Part shown: positions 1 through 11,700 of the stretch, piece by piece
How positions within the stretch are numbered: the first letter of the stretch is position 1
How the letters are laid out: each line of letters opens with the position of its first letter
Assembly: GCA_964019425.1 (NCBI GenBank)
Contig: OZ025795.1
Location: 872,001-936,000, forward strand
Direction: 5' to 3'
From: Flectonema sp. DT1601
Taxonomy: Eukaryota; Euglenozoa; Diplonemea; Diplonemida; Diplonemidae
DNA length: 64,000 nt
Program-made: the position numbers and the translations under genes
Notes under the pieces: generated by a model
Databases searched by the model: none
Told to the model about the DNA's origin: nothing
The model's input: the letters and a program-made list of their open reading frames with translations, nothing else

Positions 1-614
1 GACAATAGCTGTCTCATAACACCAACACCAATGGCATGTGAGAACACTCTGCTGTTTTGGGTGCAGGTCTCACCACAAGTTGCTCCTAATCCGGAAAGGT
101 ACCAGCAGCGGTTTTGAGTGAGAAGACCTCCTCCTGGGCAGTTGGCTACTGGTGTAGTAGGTCCTCCTCCATTGAAGGATCCAACACAGATTCCATTCAC
201 ACATCTATCGTTAACAGTAAATTGATTACTATCAGTGCAGGGTGTTCCGTCATTTAGTTGTGGATCGCTGCAGGTACCAGAAACAGAGTTGCAAACACCA
301 ACACCTCTACAAGGACCTCGTGATACGCAAGTTTGCTGACATTGCGATGCTGCTGCTGCAGTACACGTTGGAAATCTAGTACTCCACTCACCCCTGGCTG
401 TGACTCCACAAGTAACTGTTTCACATAAGAACCCTGTTCTTCTAAATACACAAGTACTCAAATGATTCACAGTTGATCCAGTACTGCATTGAACTCCACC
501 TGTTCCCGTCTGAGGGAATGATGGTAATGCTTGAGGAGGGAATTGGATCAAATCAAACAAACACTGACCTCCACTACTGGCTATCAAGGCTGCGAGTGAC
601 AGCGCTCGCAACAT
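1..614 (-). CDS. Secreted Cys-rich protein, sushi-like plus Dickkopf/EGF-like Cys repeat (3' end beyond window)
   Basis: The minus-strand frame opens at the ATG at 614-612 and stays open to base 1, about 204 residues, so the C-terminus is outside the window. Residues 1-16 form a signal peptide (MLRALSLAALIASSGG). Residues about 45-85 have the cysteine spacing and the G-x-W...P-x-C ending of a sushi/CCP module (GEWSTRFPTC). They are followed by the motif CNSVSGTCSDP...DGTPC...CVNGICVG, a Cys repeat known from secreted proteins of protists and bacteria, and by a further Cys-rich stretch (CWYLSGLGATCGETC). The family pattern suggests a secreted or surface adhesion/recognition protein. Ligand and enzymatic role cannot be read. 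An AG acceptor (attaaag) lies 3 nt before the ATG. Confidence 0.8.
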   Translation of the reverse strand, partial: MLRALSLAALIASSGGQCLFDLIQFPPQALPSFPQTGTGGVQCSTGSTVNHLSTCVFRRTGFLCETVTCGVTARGEWSTRFPTCTAAAASQCQQTCVSRGPCRGVGVCNSVSGTCSDPQLNDGTPCTDSNQFTVNDRCVNGICVGSFNGGGPTTPVANCPGGGLLTQNRCWYLSGLGATCGETCTQNSRVFSHAIGVGVMRQLL

Positions 615-906
615 TTTCTTTAATTTACCTTTGTTATTAAAGACAGTTAAATAACGATTAGCCAACAACAAGTACTACGTAGTATGCCAACCCTCATACG
701 ATTTAAGAATCTGACCAACTTCACATTTTCTTTTACAATTGATAAGCAGTCACTCCGATTAGAATTGTCCCTGTGTGAGAATAGTAAATAATCATCTGAA
801 TGATGATAAAACAACAACTAACAGTCCTCCGAAGACATCGCGAGATACAAATCTTTTCTTAACCCAGACCCCAACTAACGAAGTATTAAGTTATACGACC
901 CGTTCA

Positions 907-1092
907 TTAATAATCTTGTTGAGTTGATTGTTTTGTTATTTCAGTATCAGTTTGTGTTCCCTTACTGTACATGTCTGACGGTAGTTTATTAGAATATTCT
1001 TTCTTACCGCTACTACTGGTTAGCATTCCAAGTGGTAACATTCTGTCTCGTGTTTGTGCTAACTTCTTTCTGATTTCTTCGCTATTAGACAT
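907..1092 (-). CDS. Small 61-aa protein with a KGTQTD (LC8-binding-like) motif
   Basis: A 61-codon ORF with a true ATG. Its start is preceded by a good acceptor (cattattttag, 12 nt before ATG), the same arrangement as the large genes nearby. The N-terminus is basic and helical (SEEIRKKLAQTRDR). Near the C-terminus the sequence SKGTQTDTE matches the [K/R]-x-T-Q-T motif bound by the dynein light chain LC8/DYNLL in many proteins. Together with DNAAF3 two genes away this hints at a dynein or ciliary link, but that is inference. I do not recognise the family. It could be a chance ORF, but the acceptor and the spacing between neighbours argue for a gene. Confidence 0.5.
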   Translation of the reverse strand: MSNSEEIRKKLAQTRDRMLPLGMLTSSSGKKEYSNKLPSDMYSKGTQTDTEITKQSTQQDY

Positions 1093-1358
1093 GTGGTGCT
1101 GAGTTCTAAAATAATGAAATTTAGATAAGATGAAATAGAACTTAATGTTACTCTCAATCCATCTTTTGGAACATGTTTTAATCTGAATGTGTGACTCTGG
1201 TTAGGGGTTGAGAAATTTGCAATACGATGTAATCATCTAGGAGCTGCAGCAAAAAAAAAAAGGATAGAAGAGGAAGGTTCGCTGCGATAAATACTGTGAA
1301 TGATGGTACCAGTTGAGGTTGTGAAAAAAAAGAAAAAAACCCCCCGATTCATATGTTT

Positions 1359-2696
1359 TCAACCATCACCTTTATCCTGATCTTTCAGGATATCTCTGGC
1401 CCTCTTACCAGATGTTCCATCAGATTTAAATACTCTACCACTCAGATGTCTAACTTGAGGTTCTTCAGGTTGATTAATGAACCAAGTCTTGAACCGTTTA
1501 TGACATGATGGTCCTTCTCTCTTTAAAGCTGAGATCTGTACCTGATTGATGCAGTCTTCGGGAAAACATCCTTTTTTAATAGGAACTCCTGACTCAGCTG
1601 CTATGCCTTTTCTGCCGAATAGAAATCTTATCAAATGAGTTGATAAGGCAACGTGAGTAGAATCCAACCAGGCTAAGCAAGGTAGCAGTGAATATTCTCC
1701 GTTATTGAAGTGTCGTGGTTGAAATAGTGGATGAGACCAGGTATCTGTTGTGTTTGAAAAATTGCATACCCTATTACGAATCTTTTCAATGTGTCCCATG
1801 AGAGATTGATTTTGAAAGTAGACAACACCATATGTTTCAGGTTCCGGATCCACCACCTTTACAAGAAATTTTAATAAATCAAAATGCGTTTCAAAATACC
1901 TGTCATGTTGTATAACCATCGTGTACTTCGTCCTAACATAACCTGCTAAGGCCAGACGAACAGCCCAACCAAAACCTTGTCGTTTATTGTCAAAGTCTAA
2001 TAGGGTTGTTTTTAAACCTTTATCTTCTCTTCTTTTAACTAAACCTGATCTTAAATTATCCTTGTACTGCTCATAATCAATAGCAGACTCCGAGTTAATG
2101 CATCCCCTTTTAAAACCGAGTTTATGTTTGGTACAGTCAGTGTTTTCAACGTTATCGTAACCGTCACAGCAAATAATTAAATGGCACTGGTCGAGACCAG
2201 GGATTTTTGAAAAAGTACTGTAGACAGCTTCAAGTAAGTCAGTTTCAGGATTTGACTGTGTTGGTGATGTTGTTATGATGACCGTGACAAATTCAGATAA
2301 AGTGCTTTCACTTTCAATCATCGTAATGTTGTTATCGAACTCAGATATGATGTCGTGTTTAGCAGGTGATTCTTTTTTTATAAACAACTCTCCATGATTA
2401 GATTTCATTATTGAGAACATCTTTTTGTAATCATCGTTTTCAGTGTTCTCAACATGTCCAAATGGACATCCTACCGAACCTACTCCCTCTGCAAATCGAC
2501 TTCCACATATCAATCCACATCTTTGATCTTCACACCAAGTTACATATCCTTTTCCTTTTAAGAAACTCTTTGCTCTTCCACTGCATAATGTTCTATTTTG
2601 AGGAACATTAAAAAAAACATCCGATAAACCGAGTTTAAGTGAAAGATACGGTCCGTCTCCAGGAAGGGTGTAGAGTGTGCCTGGATTAATACTCAT
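1359..2696 (-). CDS. Glycosyltransferase-like protein with Cys-rich N-terminal segment (445 aa)
   Basis: Intronless, 445 aa; start chosen at the ATG 7 nt after an acceptor (cgttcttatcag). Residues 38-81 hold C38, C55, C60, C64, C77 and H81. The end (C-P-F-G-H) has the C-x3-H spacing of CCCH zinc fingers but the rest does not fit a standard finger. Residues 137-270 resemble a GT-A-type nucleotide-sugar fold: a beta strand ending in TTSP (137-145), CCDGY (176-180) and, after a Gly-rich turn, MVIQHDRYF (260-268), where the HD takes the place of the usual DxD metal motif. The C-terminal tail is basic. Donor and acceptor sugars are unknown. There is no signal peptide or membrane segment, so an intracellular location is likely. 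The fold assignment is by motif only. Confidence 0.6.
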   Translation of the reverse strand: MSINPGTLYTLPGDGPYLSLKLGLSDVFFNVPQNRTLCSGRAKSFLKGKGYVTWCEDQRCGLICGSRFAEGVGSVGCPFGHVENTENDDYKKMFSIMKSNHGELFIKKESPAKHDIISEFDNNITMIESESTLSEFVTVIITTSPTQSNPETDLLEAVYSTFSKIPGLDQCHLIICCDGYDNVENTDCTKHKLGFKRGCINSESAIDYEQYKDNLRSGLVKRREDKGLKTTLLDFDNKRQGFGWAVRLALAGYVRTKYTMVIQHDRYFETHFDLLKFLVKVVDPEPETYGVVYFQNQSLMGHIEKIRNRVCNFSNTTDTWSHPLFQPRHFNNGEYSLLPCLAWLDSTHVALSTHLIRFLFGRKGIAAESGVPIKKGCFPEDCINQVQISALKREGPSCHKRFKTWFINQPEEPQVRHLSGRVFKSDGTSGKRARDILKDQDKGDG

Positions 2697-3028
2697 TTGG
2701 TAACTGATAAGAACGAATGATCATCAAAAAGTAAACAAAGACCGTCATTTCAATCCATCATTCGCATCTGTACATATAAATACCCTGAATTGTGTGTTAC
2801 GAAGATGAAGGACAGTATCGGTAGTACAAAAGTAGCAAAATAACTTTTCCGATACGGAGATTTTAAATTTTCTTACATAATTTAAAAAAAAAAAAAAAGT
2901 ATTAATTGCAACACTTCAGGTTTACTGAGCGTTTAAAGAAAACACATGAGCAAAAATAAAATCAAAGTCTTTTATGCAAAGATAAGCTGGTTTTTTTTTT
3001 TTTTTTTTTTTTTTTTGCTGGTTTTTTT

Positions 3029-4597
3029 TCATCCGGAAAGCTCATTCTTAGTGTATGCAAGTATCCACGGTGAGTTGAATTTCTCTTTTTGCTTTTGCTG
3101 AGCACTGCTAAGCTCAGCTGTTTCTTTGGTAAACGGAAGTGAAAAAGCAGGCTGATGCTTATGAAAAGCCCTTGTAAGTGTCGGAGCATGAGACCATGCA
3201 GGAGACTCGCCAATGATTTCATTAAGTTTTTGAATGTAAGCAAGTTTCTTTTCGTATTCCATGAATACGCAAAACTTTAAAGTTTCAACCGCCACGTATC
3301 CTGTTGGCTTCATAAGTGAAAGACGTTCTGGTGTTAAGTTCTGAGCACCTTGGCAACTAGAATACATCACATCAAATCTAACAGGAGATTCCAACTTCGT
3401 ATTTAGTAATAAGTGTAGTCTTGAGGGATCAATGCCGCACATAAAAACTTTAAACTTTGGTAGTTCCGGAACCGCGTCTAAGACTTCTATTTTTTGTGAT
3501 TGTTTGTACTGAGGTGAGTCCCAAGCAGCTTTAAATTCAGAATATTCCCACTTCTCTCCAGTAAGACGTTCATACAACCATGATCTAAGGTTATGTAAAG
3601 CGATAAGTCCGTTACTATATTTGAATGACCCATCGTGTTGCTTTGATGCCAAGTCAGACCAACGTGTGTCAACTCCAAGACAAGCAAATGGACCAGATCT
3701 AATATCTCCAAGATAGACTCCGTTTTCTCGTTTTCTACCAATAAAAGTTGCGAGAGATTTGTTTGGGTTTTTGTATTCATAACGAGTGTCACGATGGGGA
3801 TTGATCCGACCCCAGTCGTATGCTATCCCAACTTGACGCCAATCTTTATATTCCGGCCAACGAAGGTGAGCACAATACGGAAGGAAGTTAGTATTAAAGT
3901 CCCAATCCATCATGTTAGTTTTACTGTCATAACGATCACCAACATCATTTCTAATTCTAGTATCCCACTGAGAATCAATAGTGAAAGTTGATTTATCAGA
4001 ACACCATGCGTCTAATTGTTCAGCTACCCAATCACATTCTTTCATTTTTATAAACGTTTCAAAGTCAACAATATTTGATAATTTTTCTTTCATTCCACCT
4101 CTAACCACTTCCGCAGCTTTCTTTGCAATTCTTTTCAATGTTCCGAAAGCAGTATCTCTGAGTAGAGTGTTTCCATATATCTCAAGAAATTCTGCACACT
4201 TATCGTCCAGTGATGATAAATCACTTTGTTCACAAAACCAAGTTAAGAAGAAAGTATGTCTCGATAAGTTTTTTAAATTAGATTCATAAACATAAAAGTG
4301 AATTGGTCTATCAGTGTGTCTTTTCATCTTTGAGATTGTTTCTATAATGTGACGAGAGTCTCCAGGATTATCTAATAAGATATTAATCGGTTCTTCAATA
4401 TCACCATCAAGATGTGCTGAAGGAATATTCTCTAACAGATCGAATGATGGACTCCAACCCCAACATGCTTCTGTTCCTACGCTGTTCTTTAACTCCTGCT
4501 TTGAGCTTTGCATATATTGCAACCCACTCGTGGGCGGGGCAGTTTGCTCCTGTGCGGCGGACATGTTATCTTTTTCTGAGAAGAATATTTTTGTCAT
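3029..4597 (-). CDS. DNAAF3: Dynein axonemal assembly factor 3 (DNAAF3/PF22)
   Basis: Intronless, 522 aa. The hallmark opening WGWSPSFDLLE (about residues 46-56) is followed by INILLDNPGDSRHIIETISK and RPIHFYVYE, the DUF4470 region of DNAAF3; the rest matches the DUF4471 part in layout (for example WRQVGIAYDWG and YVAVETLKFCVFMEYEKK). DNAAF3 is a cytoplasmic factor for pre-assembly of inner and outer axonemal dynein arms, so the organism builds motile cilia or flagella. Length is typical. Two in-frame ATGs exist, M1 and M12; the acceptor tract lies upstream of M1, but M12 (MSAAQEQTAPP) looks as good an N-terminus. The nearest copy of the 289-bp tandem array begins about 80 bp upstream of this start. 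Confidence 0.9.
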   Translation of the reverse strand: MTKIFFSEKDNMSAAQEQTAPPTSGLQYMQSSKQELKNSVGTEACWGWSPSFDLLENIPSAHLDGDIEEPINILLDNPGDSRHIIETISKMKRHTDRPIHFYVYESNLKNLSRHTFFLTWFCEQSDLSSLDDKCAEFLEIYGNTLLRDTAFGTLKRIAKKAAEVVRGGMKEKLSNIVDFETFIKMKECDWVAEQLDAWCSDKSTFTIDSQWDTRIRNDVGDRYDSKTNMMDWDFNTNFLPYCAHLRWPEYKDWRQVGIAYDWGRINPHRDTRYEYKNPNKSLATFIGRKRENGVYLGDIRSGPFACLGVDTRWSDLASKQHDGSFKYSNGLIALHNLRSWLYERLTGEKWEYSEFKAAWDSPQYKQSQKIEVLDAVPELPKFKVFMCGIDPSRLHLLLNTKLESPVRFDVMYSSCQGAQNLTPERLSLMKPTGYVAVETLKFCVFMEYEKKLAYIQKLNEIIGESPAWSHAPTLTRAFHKHQPAFSLPFTKETAELSSAQQKQKEKFNSPWILAYTKNELSG

Positions 4598-4676
4598 TAA
4601 ACAAAATACTTTACTCTTAAAAATAATTTACAACAACTTTTCACTCGTAACAGGACGTCTACAACGCTGACAAAGA

Positions 4677-6936
4677 TCTATTTCAGTTCCCACTGTGTGG
4701 GTTCCAGTTGTTTTCCGCAGGTTCTGTGAATCGGTTGTCCCAACCTACAAAGATGAACGAATAGTTTATCATCACCAGAGCTGAGGAGAAGCATCGCAAC
4801 AACAAGAAGAAGGAAGGAAGGAAGGAAGTCATCAGATGGTGGTGCATGTAAAATATCTGCAAACATGACGAATCATGTAAGAATGGAGTGATTTGTGTGT
4901 GAGTTTGTGTCATCATTTACGAGAAGTATGAAGAAGAACGGAAGCTACGAAGAGAAGAAGGTATCAAGCTCTATTTCAGTTCCCACTGTGTGGGTTCCAG
5001 TTGTTTTCCGCAGTTTCTGTGAATCGGTTGTCCCAACCTACAAAGATGAACGAATAGTTTATCATCACCAGAGCTGAGGAGAAGCATCACAACAACAAGA
5101 AGAAGGAAGGAAGGAAGTCATCAGATGGTGGTGCATGTAAAATATCTGCAAACATGACGAATCATGTAAGAATGGAGTGATTTGTGTGTGAGTTTGTGTC
5201 ATCATTTACGAGAGGTATGAAGAAGAACAGAAGCAACAAAGAGAAGAAGGTATCAAGCTCTATTTCAGCTCCCACTGTGTGGGTTCCAGTTGTTTTCCGC
5301 AGTTTCTGTGAATCGGTTGTCCCAACCTACAAAGATGAACGAATAGTTTATCATCACCAGAGCTGAAGAGAAGCATCACAACAACAAGAAGAAGGAAGGA
5401 AGGAAGTCATCAGATGGTGGTGCATGTAAAATATCTGCAAACATGACGAATCATGTAAGAATGGAGTGATTTGTGTGTGAGTTTGTGTCATCATTTACGA
5501 GAGGTATGAAGAAGAACAGAAGCAACAAAGAGAAGAAGGTATCAAGCTCTATTTCAGCTCCCACTGTGTGGGTTCCAGTTGTTTTCCGCAGTTTCTGTGA
5601 ATCGGTTGTCCCAACCTACAAAGATGAACGAATAGTTTATCATCACCAGAGCTGAGGAGAAGCATCACAACAACAAGAAGAAGGAAGGAAGTAAGTCATC
5701 AGATGGTGGTGCATGTAAAATATCTGCAAACATGACGAATCATGTAAGAATGGAGTGATTTGTGTGTGAGTTTGTGTCATCATTTACGAGAAGTATGAAG
5801 AAGAACGGAAGCTACGAAGAGAAGAAGGTACCAAGCTCTATTTCAGTTCCCACTGTGTGGGTTCCAGTTGTTTTCCGCAGTTTCTGTGAATCGGTTGTCC
5901 CAACCTACAAAGATGAACGAATAGTTTATCATCACCAGAGCTGAAGAGAAGCATCACAACAAGAAGAAGGAAGGAAGGAAGTTATCAGATGGTGGTGCAT
6001 GTAAAATATCTGCAAACATGACGAATCATGTAAGAATGGAGTGATTTGTGTGTGAGTTTGTGTCATCATTTACGAGAGGTATGAAGAAGAACAGAAGCAA
6101 CAAAGAGAAGAAGGTATCAAGCTCTATTTCAGCTCCCACTGTGTGGGTTCCAGTTGTTTTCCGCAGTTTCTGTGAATCGGTTGTCCCAACCTACAAAGAT
6201 GAACGAATAGTTTATCATCACCAGAGCTGAGGAGAAGCATCACAACAACAAGAAGAAGGAAGGAAGTAAGTCATCAGATGGTGGTGCATGTAAAATATCT
6301 GCAAACATGACGAATCATGTAAGAATGGAGTGATTTGTGTGTGAGTTTGTGTCATCATTTACGAGAGGTATGAAGAAGAACAGAAGCAACAAAGAGAAGA
6401 AGGTATCAAGCTCTATTTCAGCTCCCACTGTGTGGGTTCCAGTTGTTTTCCGCAGTTTCTGTGAATCGGTTGTCCCAACCTACAAAGATGAACGAATAGT
6501 TTATCATCACCAGAGCTGAGGAGAAGCATCACAACAACAAGAAGAAGGAAGGAAGTAAGTCATCAGATGGTGGTGCATGTAAAATATCTGCAAACATGAC
6601 GAATCATGTAAGAATGGAGTGATTTGTGTGTGAGTTTGTGTCATCATTTACGAGAGGTATGAAGAAGAACAGAAGCAACAAAGAGAAGAAGGTATCAAGC
6701 TCTATTTCAGCTCCCACTGTGTGGGTTCCAGTTGTTTTCCGCAGTTTCTGTGAATCGGTTGTCCCAACCTACAAAGATGAACGAATAGTTTATCATCACC
6801 AGAGCTGAGGAGAAGCATCACAACAACAAGAAGAAGGAAGGAAGGAAGTCATCAGATGGTGGTGCATGTAAAATATCTGCAAACATGACGAATCATGTAA
6901 GAATGGAGTGATTTGTGTGTGAGTTTGTGTCATCAT
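4677..6936. repeat. 289-bp tandem repeat array, about 7.8 copies, two subtypes
   Basis: Seven full units start at 4895, 5184, 5473, 5762, 6048, 6337 and 6626 with a period of 289 (one of 286). They are flanked by a partial unit (4677-4894) and a 22-bp stub (6915-6936). Two subtypes differ at fixed places: A has agaagtatgaag / cggaagctacg / cagttccc, B has agaggtatgaag / cagaagcaaca / cagctccc. The order of full units is A B B A B B B. Each unit holds an imperfect palindrome (cccactgtgtggg) and a short GGAA-type microsatellite of variable length. A 60-codon plus-strand frame recurs in each unit but opens with GTG and the period is not a multiple of three. The near-identity indicates recent expansion or homogenisation. 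Confidence 0.95.
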
Positions 6937-8740
6937 ATATGTAAGCGAGGGAGGAATATCATATTTAATCTCTTTGTATTCCTGTATAATTAATTGCTAA
7001 CAACCTGATAACCAAAGCATCTCTTTTTTATAATTTCGGAGTAACACGAATACATAACAGAAAACATATCAGCAACGCACTAATCCATCAAAGGATCACT
7101 AGTTAATCTATGATAACTTTTTTTTTTTTTTTTTTTTTTTTCGGGTTCAACAAAGCTATTTGCGGACACAAAACCAACCTTCACCTTTTTTTTCAACAAC
7201 AACTGGTGCTGCCTTACATTAAGATTTAGAAAGATGATCAATTTGACCATATAATTACCGTTGATATTAGGGTCGAAGGAATAGTGTAGAAATTGTAATA
7301 ACGGAGAGCTCAAGCGCTGATATTAGCAACACACAAAAACCGAATATCACAGTAGCAAAAAAAAAAAAAAAAAAAAAAACTCGAGACAGAATCGAACTGG
7401 ACCAAAAAAAAAAAAAAAGGGAAAAAAAAACAAGGTGTCAACTTTATAGCTAGTTATTCCTTTTACAAATTCCCGAAGGAATATAATAATACTCATGTGT
7501 ACTGGAGTCAGAACAAGAGTCCCAAGTACAACGTAAGGCAGAGTAAAAATACTAAACAACGAGCCTAGATGCGATGGAAAATTTACAAAAAAAAAAAAAA
7601 AAAAGAACACTCGCGACCACTACCAACCAAGACAAAGGCTAGCGCAAACAAGTAAGCGAGTAAAAAAAAAGAAATCACAACACAATTTTAATTGTAAACA
7701 AAAAGATAAAAATTAAAAAGGCAAAAAAGGCAGAAACAAGTTCGAGTCCGGGTAATATATACTACAGTGATATACAATACCGTCGCACGAACGAAACGAA
7801 TCGCTGAGCTCAAGGTTGAAATGGCTGGTTGATATTATAATAATTTTTCGCACTCTTTTAGTTGTTCTTGAAATCAAACTACATAAACAGAGAAAACAGA
7901 ACAAGAAGTGAACTTCCTTTCCGAATTCACCGAACGTAGTTTGTCCCAAAGCTGGTAAAAGAAAAGGGGGGAAAAAACGCTAAATCGAAAGAGAACAAAC
8001 ATTTTCTTACAAGTACCACACAAGCATTATTGCAAGATGAGGATTTTTTTTTTTTTTTTTTTTTTTGTTCTGTACAAAACAAAAACAAACAAAAAAAAAA
8101 AGACAATCAAGCAGACGTTCTTATTCTGATAAATATAGCACAGTAACTTACAAAAAAACGTATCTCAATTTTTTTTTTTTTTTTTTTTTAAAAAAATTTC
8201 AATTTTAAAAGGTAAAAAAGGAGGCTCTATTTAAAAAATATATAGTAATAAATAGCAAGCAACACCTTGGAACCTAACTTACCGCTTCTGTCGTCGATAT
8301 ACGATTGTAAAAAACAAAAATTAAAACAAAAAAAAGAATAAGAAATATAAATTAAACTTCATTGTGTTGTCACAACGCGGAGGGTTTTTTTAATTTTTCT
8401 TCTTGACAGAAGAAATAGAGTACAATAGATTTAGCTATCAGGTTACCTTAATGTCAGATAACAAGAAGGAATCTTTTCAGAAAGGCCTTGCTAAAGGCGA
8501 ATGGGAACACCTCCAACAATTGTATATTTACATTGTTTTTCATATGTTGCAATTTAATAGTAGGCACAGAGTGACTGTTACAGCCAAATTCTGGGTTCGA
8601 CTTGGAAAAAAGAAATATTGTCGATTTTTGTTTTGTTAACAAAGAAGGTTCGAGCAGATTGAATAAAACTGTTGTTGTTATTTCGGTTTTTTTTTTTTTT
8701 TTTTTTTTGTATCTACCAAAGCCTATAAACACTGATACGA
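6937..8740. other. Gene-free 1.8 kb with homopolymer runs
   Basis: No ORF here has credible composition; all are low-complexity Phe/Lys frames from A/T runs. Poly-T or poly-A tracts of 20 or more lie at 7118-7141, 7357-7379, 8044-8066 and 8169-8189. The segment separates the 289-bp array from the 3' end of the myosin gene. It probably holds the myosin 3' untranslated region at its right end. I see no RNA gene. Confidence 0.6.
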
Positions 8741-11700
8741 TCATTCCCACCAATTTTTAGATGCCGAAACGGTCGGCTTGACACTTGTTGGTGTCGTTAC
8801 AGATGGTCGTCTTGCAGCAAGCGCAGCAGACTTTGCTGTAGAACTAGCTGTTGGGAAGCTAGAAGGAGGAGGAAGATCCAATGAAAATGACGATTGTGCA
8901 AATGATCGAACAGGAGTTCCAACACCGCCATTGTTGCGAATTGAAGCGACGGATCCAACAGGTGAAGTTGGTTTGAATGAACCTCCCCAACCACTTGAAA
9001 CAGAACCTCGAGCCCACAGAGGACTATAACAAGAAGGAGTGTACTCGTCATCATCATTATCTGCGATAGATGGTGCTGGTGCAGCCCACCAGTCACTTGA
9101 TCGTTCTTTATCAACACTTTGTGTTGGGAAGTTAACACCTCGTGAACCACCTGAAACTACTGACTTTGGTGATGTAGGAGATTCATAACCAGCAGTACTC
9201 GGTGTCGAAGTTGTGTCCGCATTATGTCTAAATGACGCAGAAAGACTAACAAGATCTGAATTAAACGAATTATTATTTTCATTACCAGAATTTGGCGCAT
9301 CCTTCACAAGTGAAAGATACGTTCTAAGAAGAGCATTTGTTTTCTTGCTGTGGATACCTCGGTGGAGGATTTCACGTCGATCAAGCTCGTCATCAAGGAT
9401 AACTTTTCGATAACTAAGTTCCTCACCAGCACACTCCAATAGGTTTGTAACTGTAACACCTTCTGTCGATAGAGATAATAAGGTTCTCCTCGAAGCTATT
9501 TCTTCATCAATTATAATTCTACGGTGAAGTCTTTCGCTATGACCTCTTCCCAACTCTAACTCAAATAATTGCATTGGGATATAAACTCTTAACAAAGCCA
9601 ACCAGAGCTCGTGAACATCAGCTTCAACATATTTACGAACTGTCTCCTCCTCGAGCTCTACTTCTAAGACGGGTTTGAAATCGACAGCCCATCTAACTTT
9701 TAATTTTATCCTTTCTCTTTCTTCATACTCCTCGTAGATGACACCTTCACGACTGCGATGTTCGTCTCCTAATAATCCTCTGACAGCAGCTCCAGTTTCT
9801 TCGCTTATTTTGTGAACCCAAATTTCGAATCTCCTCAACAGTTCATTACGATTACATAAATCTCTTTCTTGACTTTCCTGTATTGTCATTCTTGAAGTTT
9901 GTTCTTCTCCTTCTTGTTGAAGAAGTTGTCGGAGATTGGCTCGAATTCTGTTGTTTTTTTTTTAATTTTATTTGATCGTGTCAATATATGACAACACAAT
10001 TTTTTTTTATTCTTTTAAAAAAGAAATAAACAAACCTTCTTGTTTCTCTACTTTTATCAAGGAACAGCCGACACTCTTCTTGAATAAGTTGAGTGCTTTG
10101 CAACCAAAGTGCTGGTCTCCACACATTTGTTTTTACTAGCTTAACTCTTGCCCATTGCTGAACCATTGTTGAGATGAGAATCGTACAGCTGCGCTTCATG
10201 TTCTGTGTTGAGTTATTTTTTTTTTTTTATTTTTTTTTTCCCCCTTAGGTATTATCAAGCGTTTGTACACACCTCCAACATAACGTACGCGTCCTGCTTT
10301 AGGAAAACTCGGGTGGTTCCCATTTGAGCCTTGTCTTTTTCAAACCTATTTTGTGAATAATTAGTGGTTGATTTTTAGCATCGCTGCTTTCTGGCAATTG
10401 AAAGAAATAGAAGGAATTCATACCCAGCCAGTGACAATAGTTTTATACATCGTTCCTTAAGACCTGCAGGTCCCCCTGACTTATAGAACAAGACACTGTA
10501 GCGAGTTGCGAAATCATGGAATACCATTCTTACGGGATATCCCTTTTTACGAATTTCCACTGTTGCAAGAACCCCAGCGCTTATAAGTTGTTCGGCAACT
10601 TTTGTGCCTGAAAAGAGACATCGTCTACCCCAAGGGTGAGGTTTAACGCATCGAATCCAATGGGGATTTGATGCGTTGATTATGGACATTAAGTCTTTGA
10701 GTTGCTGTTTGAAGAATCCAGCAACAGTTGCTTGTTTTTTTACATTAGTTTCCCACGCAAGTGATTGAACGAACTCACTACGAGAACCACCTACTAAATG
10801 ACTCCACGCGTCGTTAAGTGTGTCAGCATTCTTTTCTACAAAACCGTCAACAGTGTACTCAACATCTCCAGCATAGTGTCTAACAAAGAACGTATTCCGA
10901 GATACTGGTTTTTTATAGAACGACGGATGTTTCCCGAATTCACCTGCTATTTTATCTAACCATTTTCGATCATCGTTTGGATCTCCAGTGGTTAGTTTTG
11001 ATACTTCATCTAAATGACCAAATAAGCCTAAAGACTTGTCACCAACAATTAAAGATATACACTGTTCATTATTAGGTCTTTCTACTTTAGTCACATCTAT
11101 TCCTTCAGCTTCACATTCCTGAGTGTCTCTCACGAATACGTGATGGTTGTAGTTTCCTTGTAGACTTTCATTAGCAGTGTTGATGCAAAGCTGCTCAAAG
11201 CTGTTTATTTTGAACGATTCGAATCCAAAGATATCCAGCAATCCGATATAACCTCCAGCTTCATCGCTTGAATCTAAATTAGAATTCGTTTTATTAACCA
11301 GCCAACTGAAGACCTGATCATATAATTTTTTAACAAAAGCATCACGCATATCCACAGCTTTGGTTACAGAGAGTAGTTTTTTAATATTTATGCCGGGGAG
11401 GATAGTGCTGATAAGTTCTGTTTGCATGCGAGAGTCATCGACTTGGAGAGCATCTGCTGCCAGTGTTATTGATTTTTTACCTTCAGGAGTGAGCTTACTC
11501 CCCTCACCATCAGGCGAGAAAGAGACATTCAGCATGTGAAGAATCGCAGAAACCGTCGTCCAAACGCCGGTGATATCGTCGTCGGCGATTCCAATTTTTG
11601 ACATGGCATCGCTGCATTCGACGAAGGCTTCCGTGTCATTGAATTCAAGTTTCCCATTGTCGCTGGTTGGTCCTCCTGACTCAGTTGATTTAAATGATCC

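Noticed and set aside
4895-6808. Seven identical 60-codon plus-strand ORFs in the tandem array as a gene family
   Set aside because: They open with GTG, not ATG, have no acceptor, run against every gene here, and stay open only because the units are near-identical copies; the period is not a multiple of three.
4677-6936. CRISPR array
   Set aside because: Units are 289 bp and adjoin directly without unique spacers, and the window is eukaryotic.
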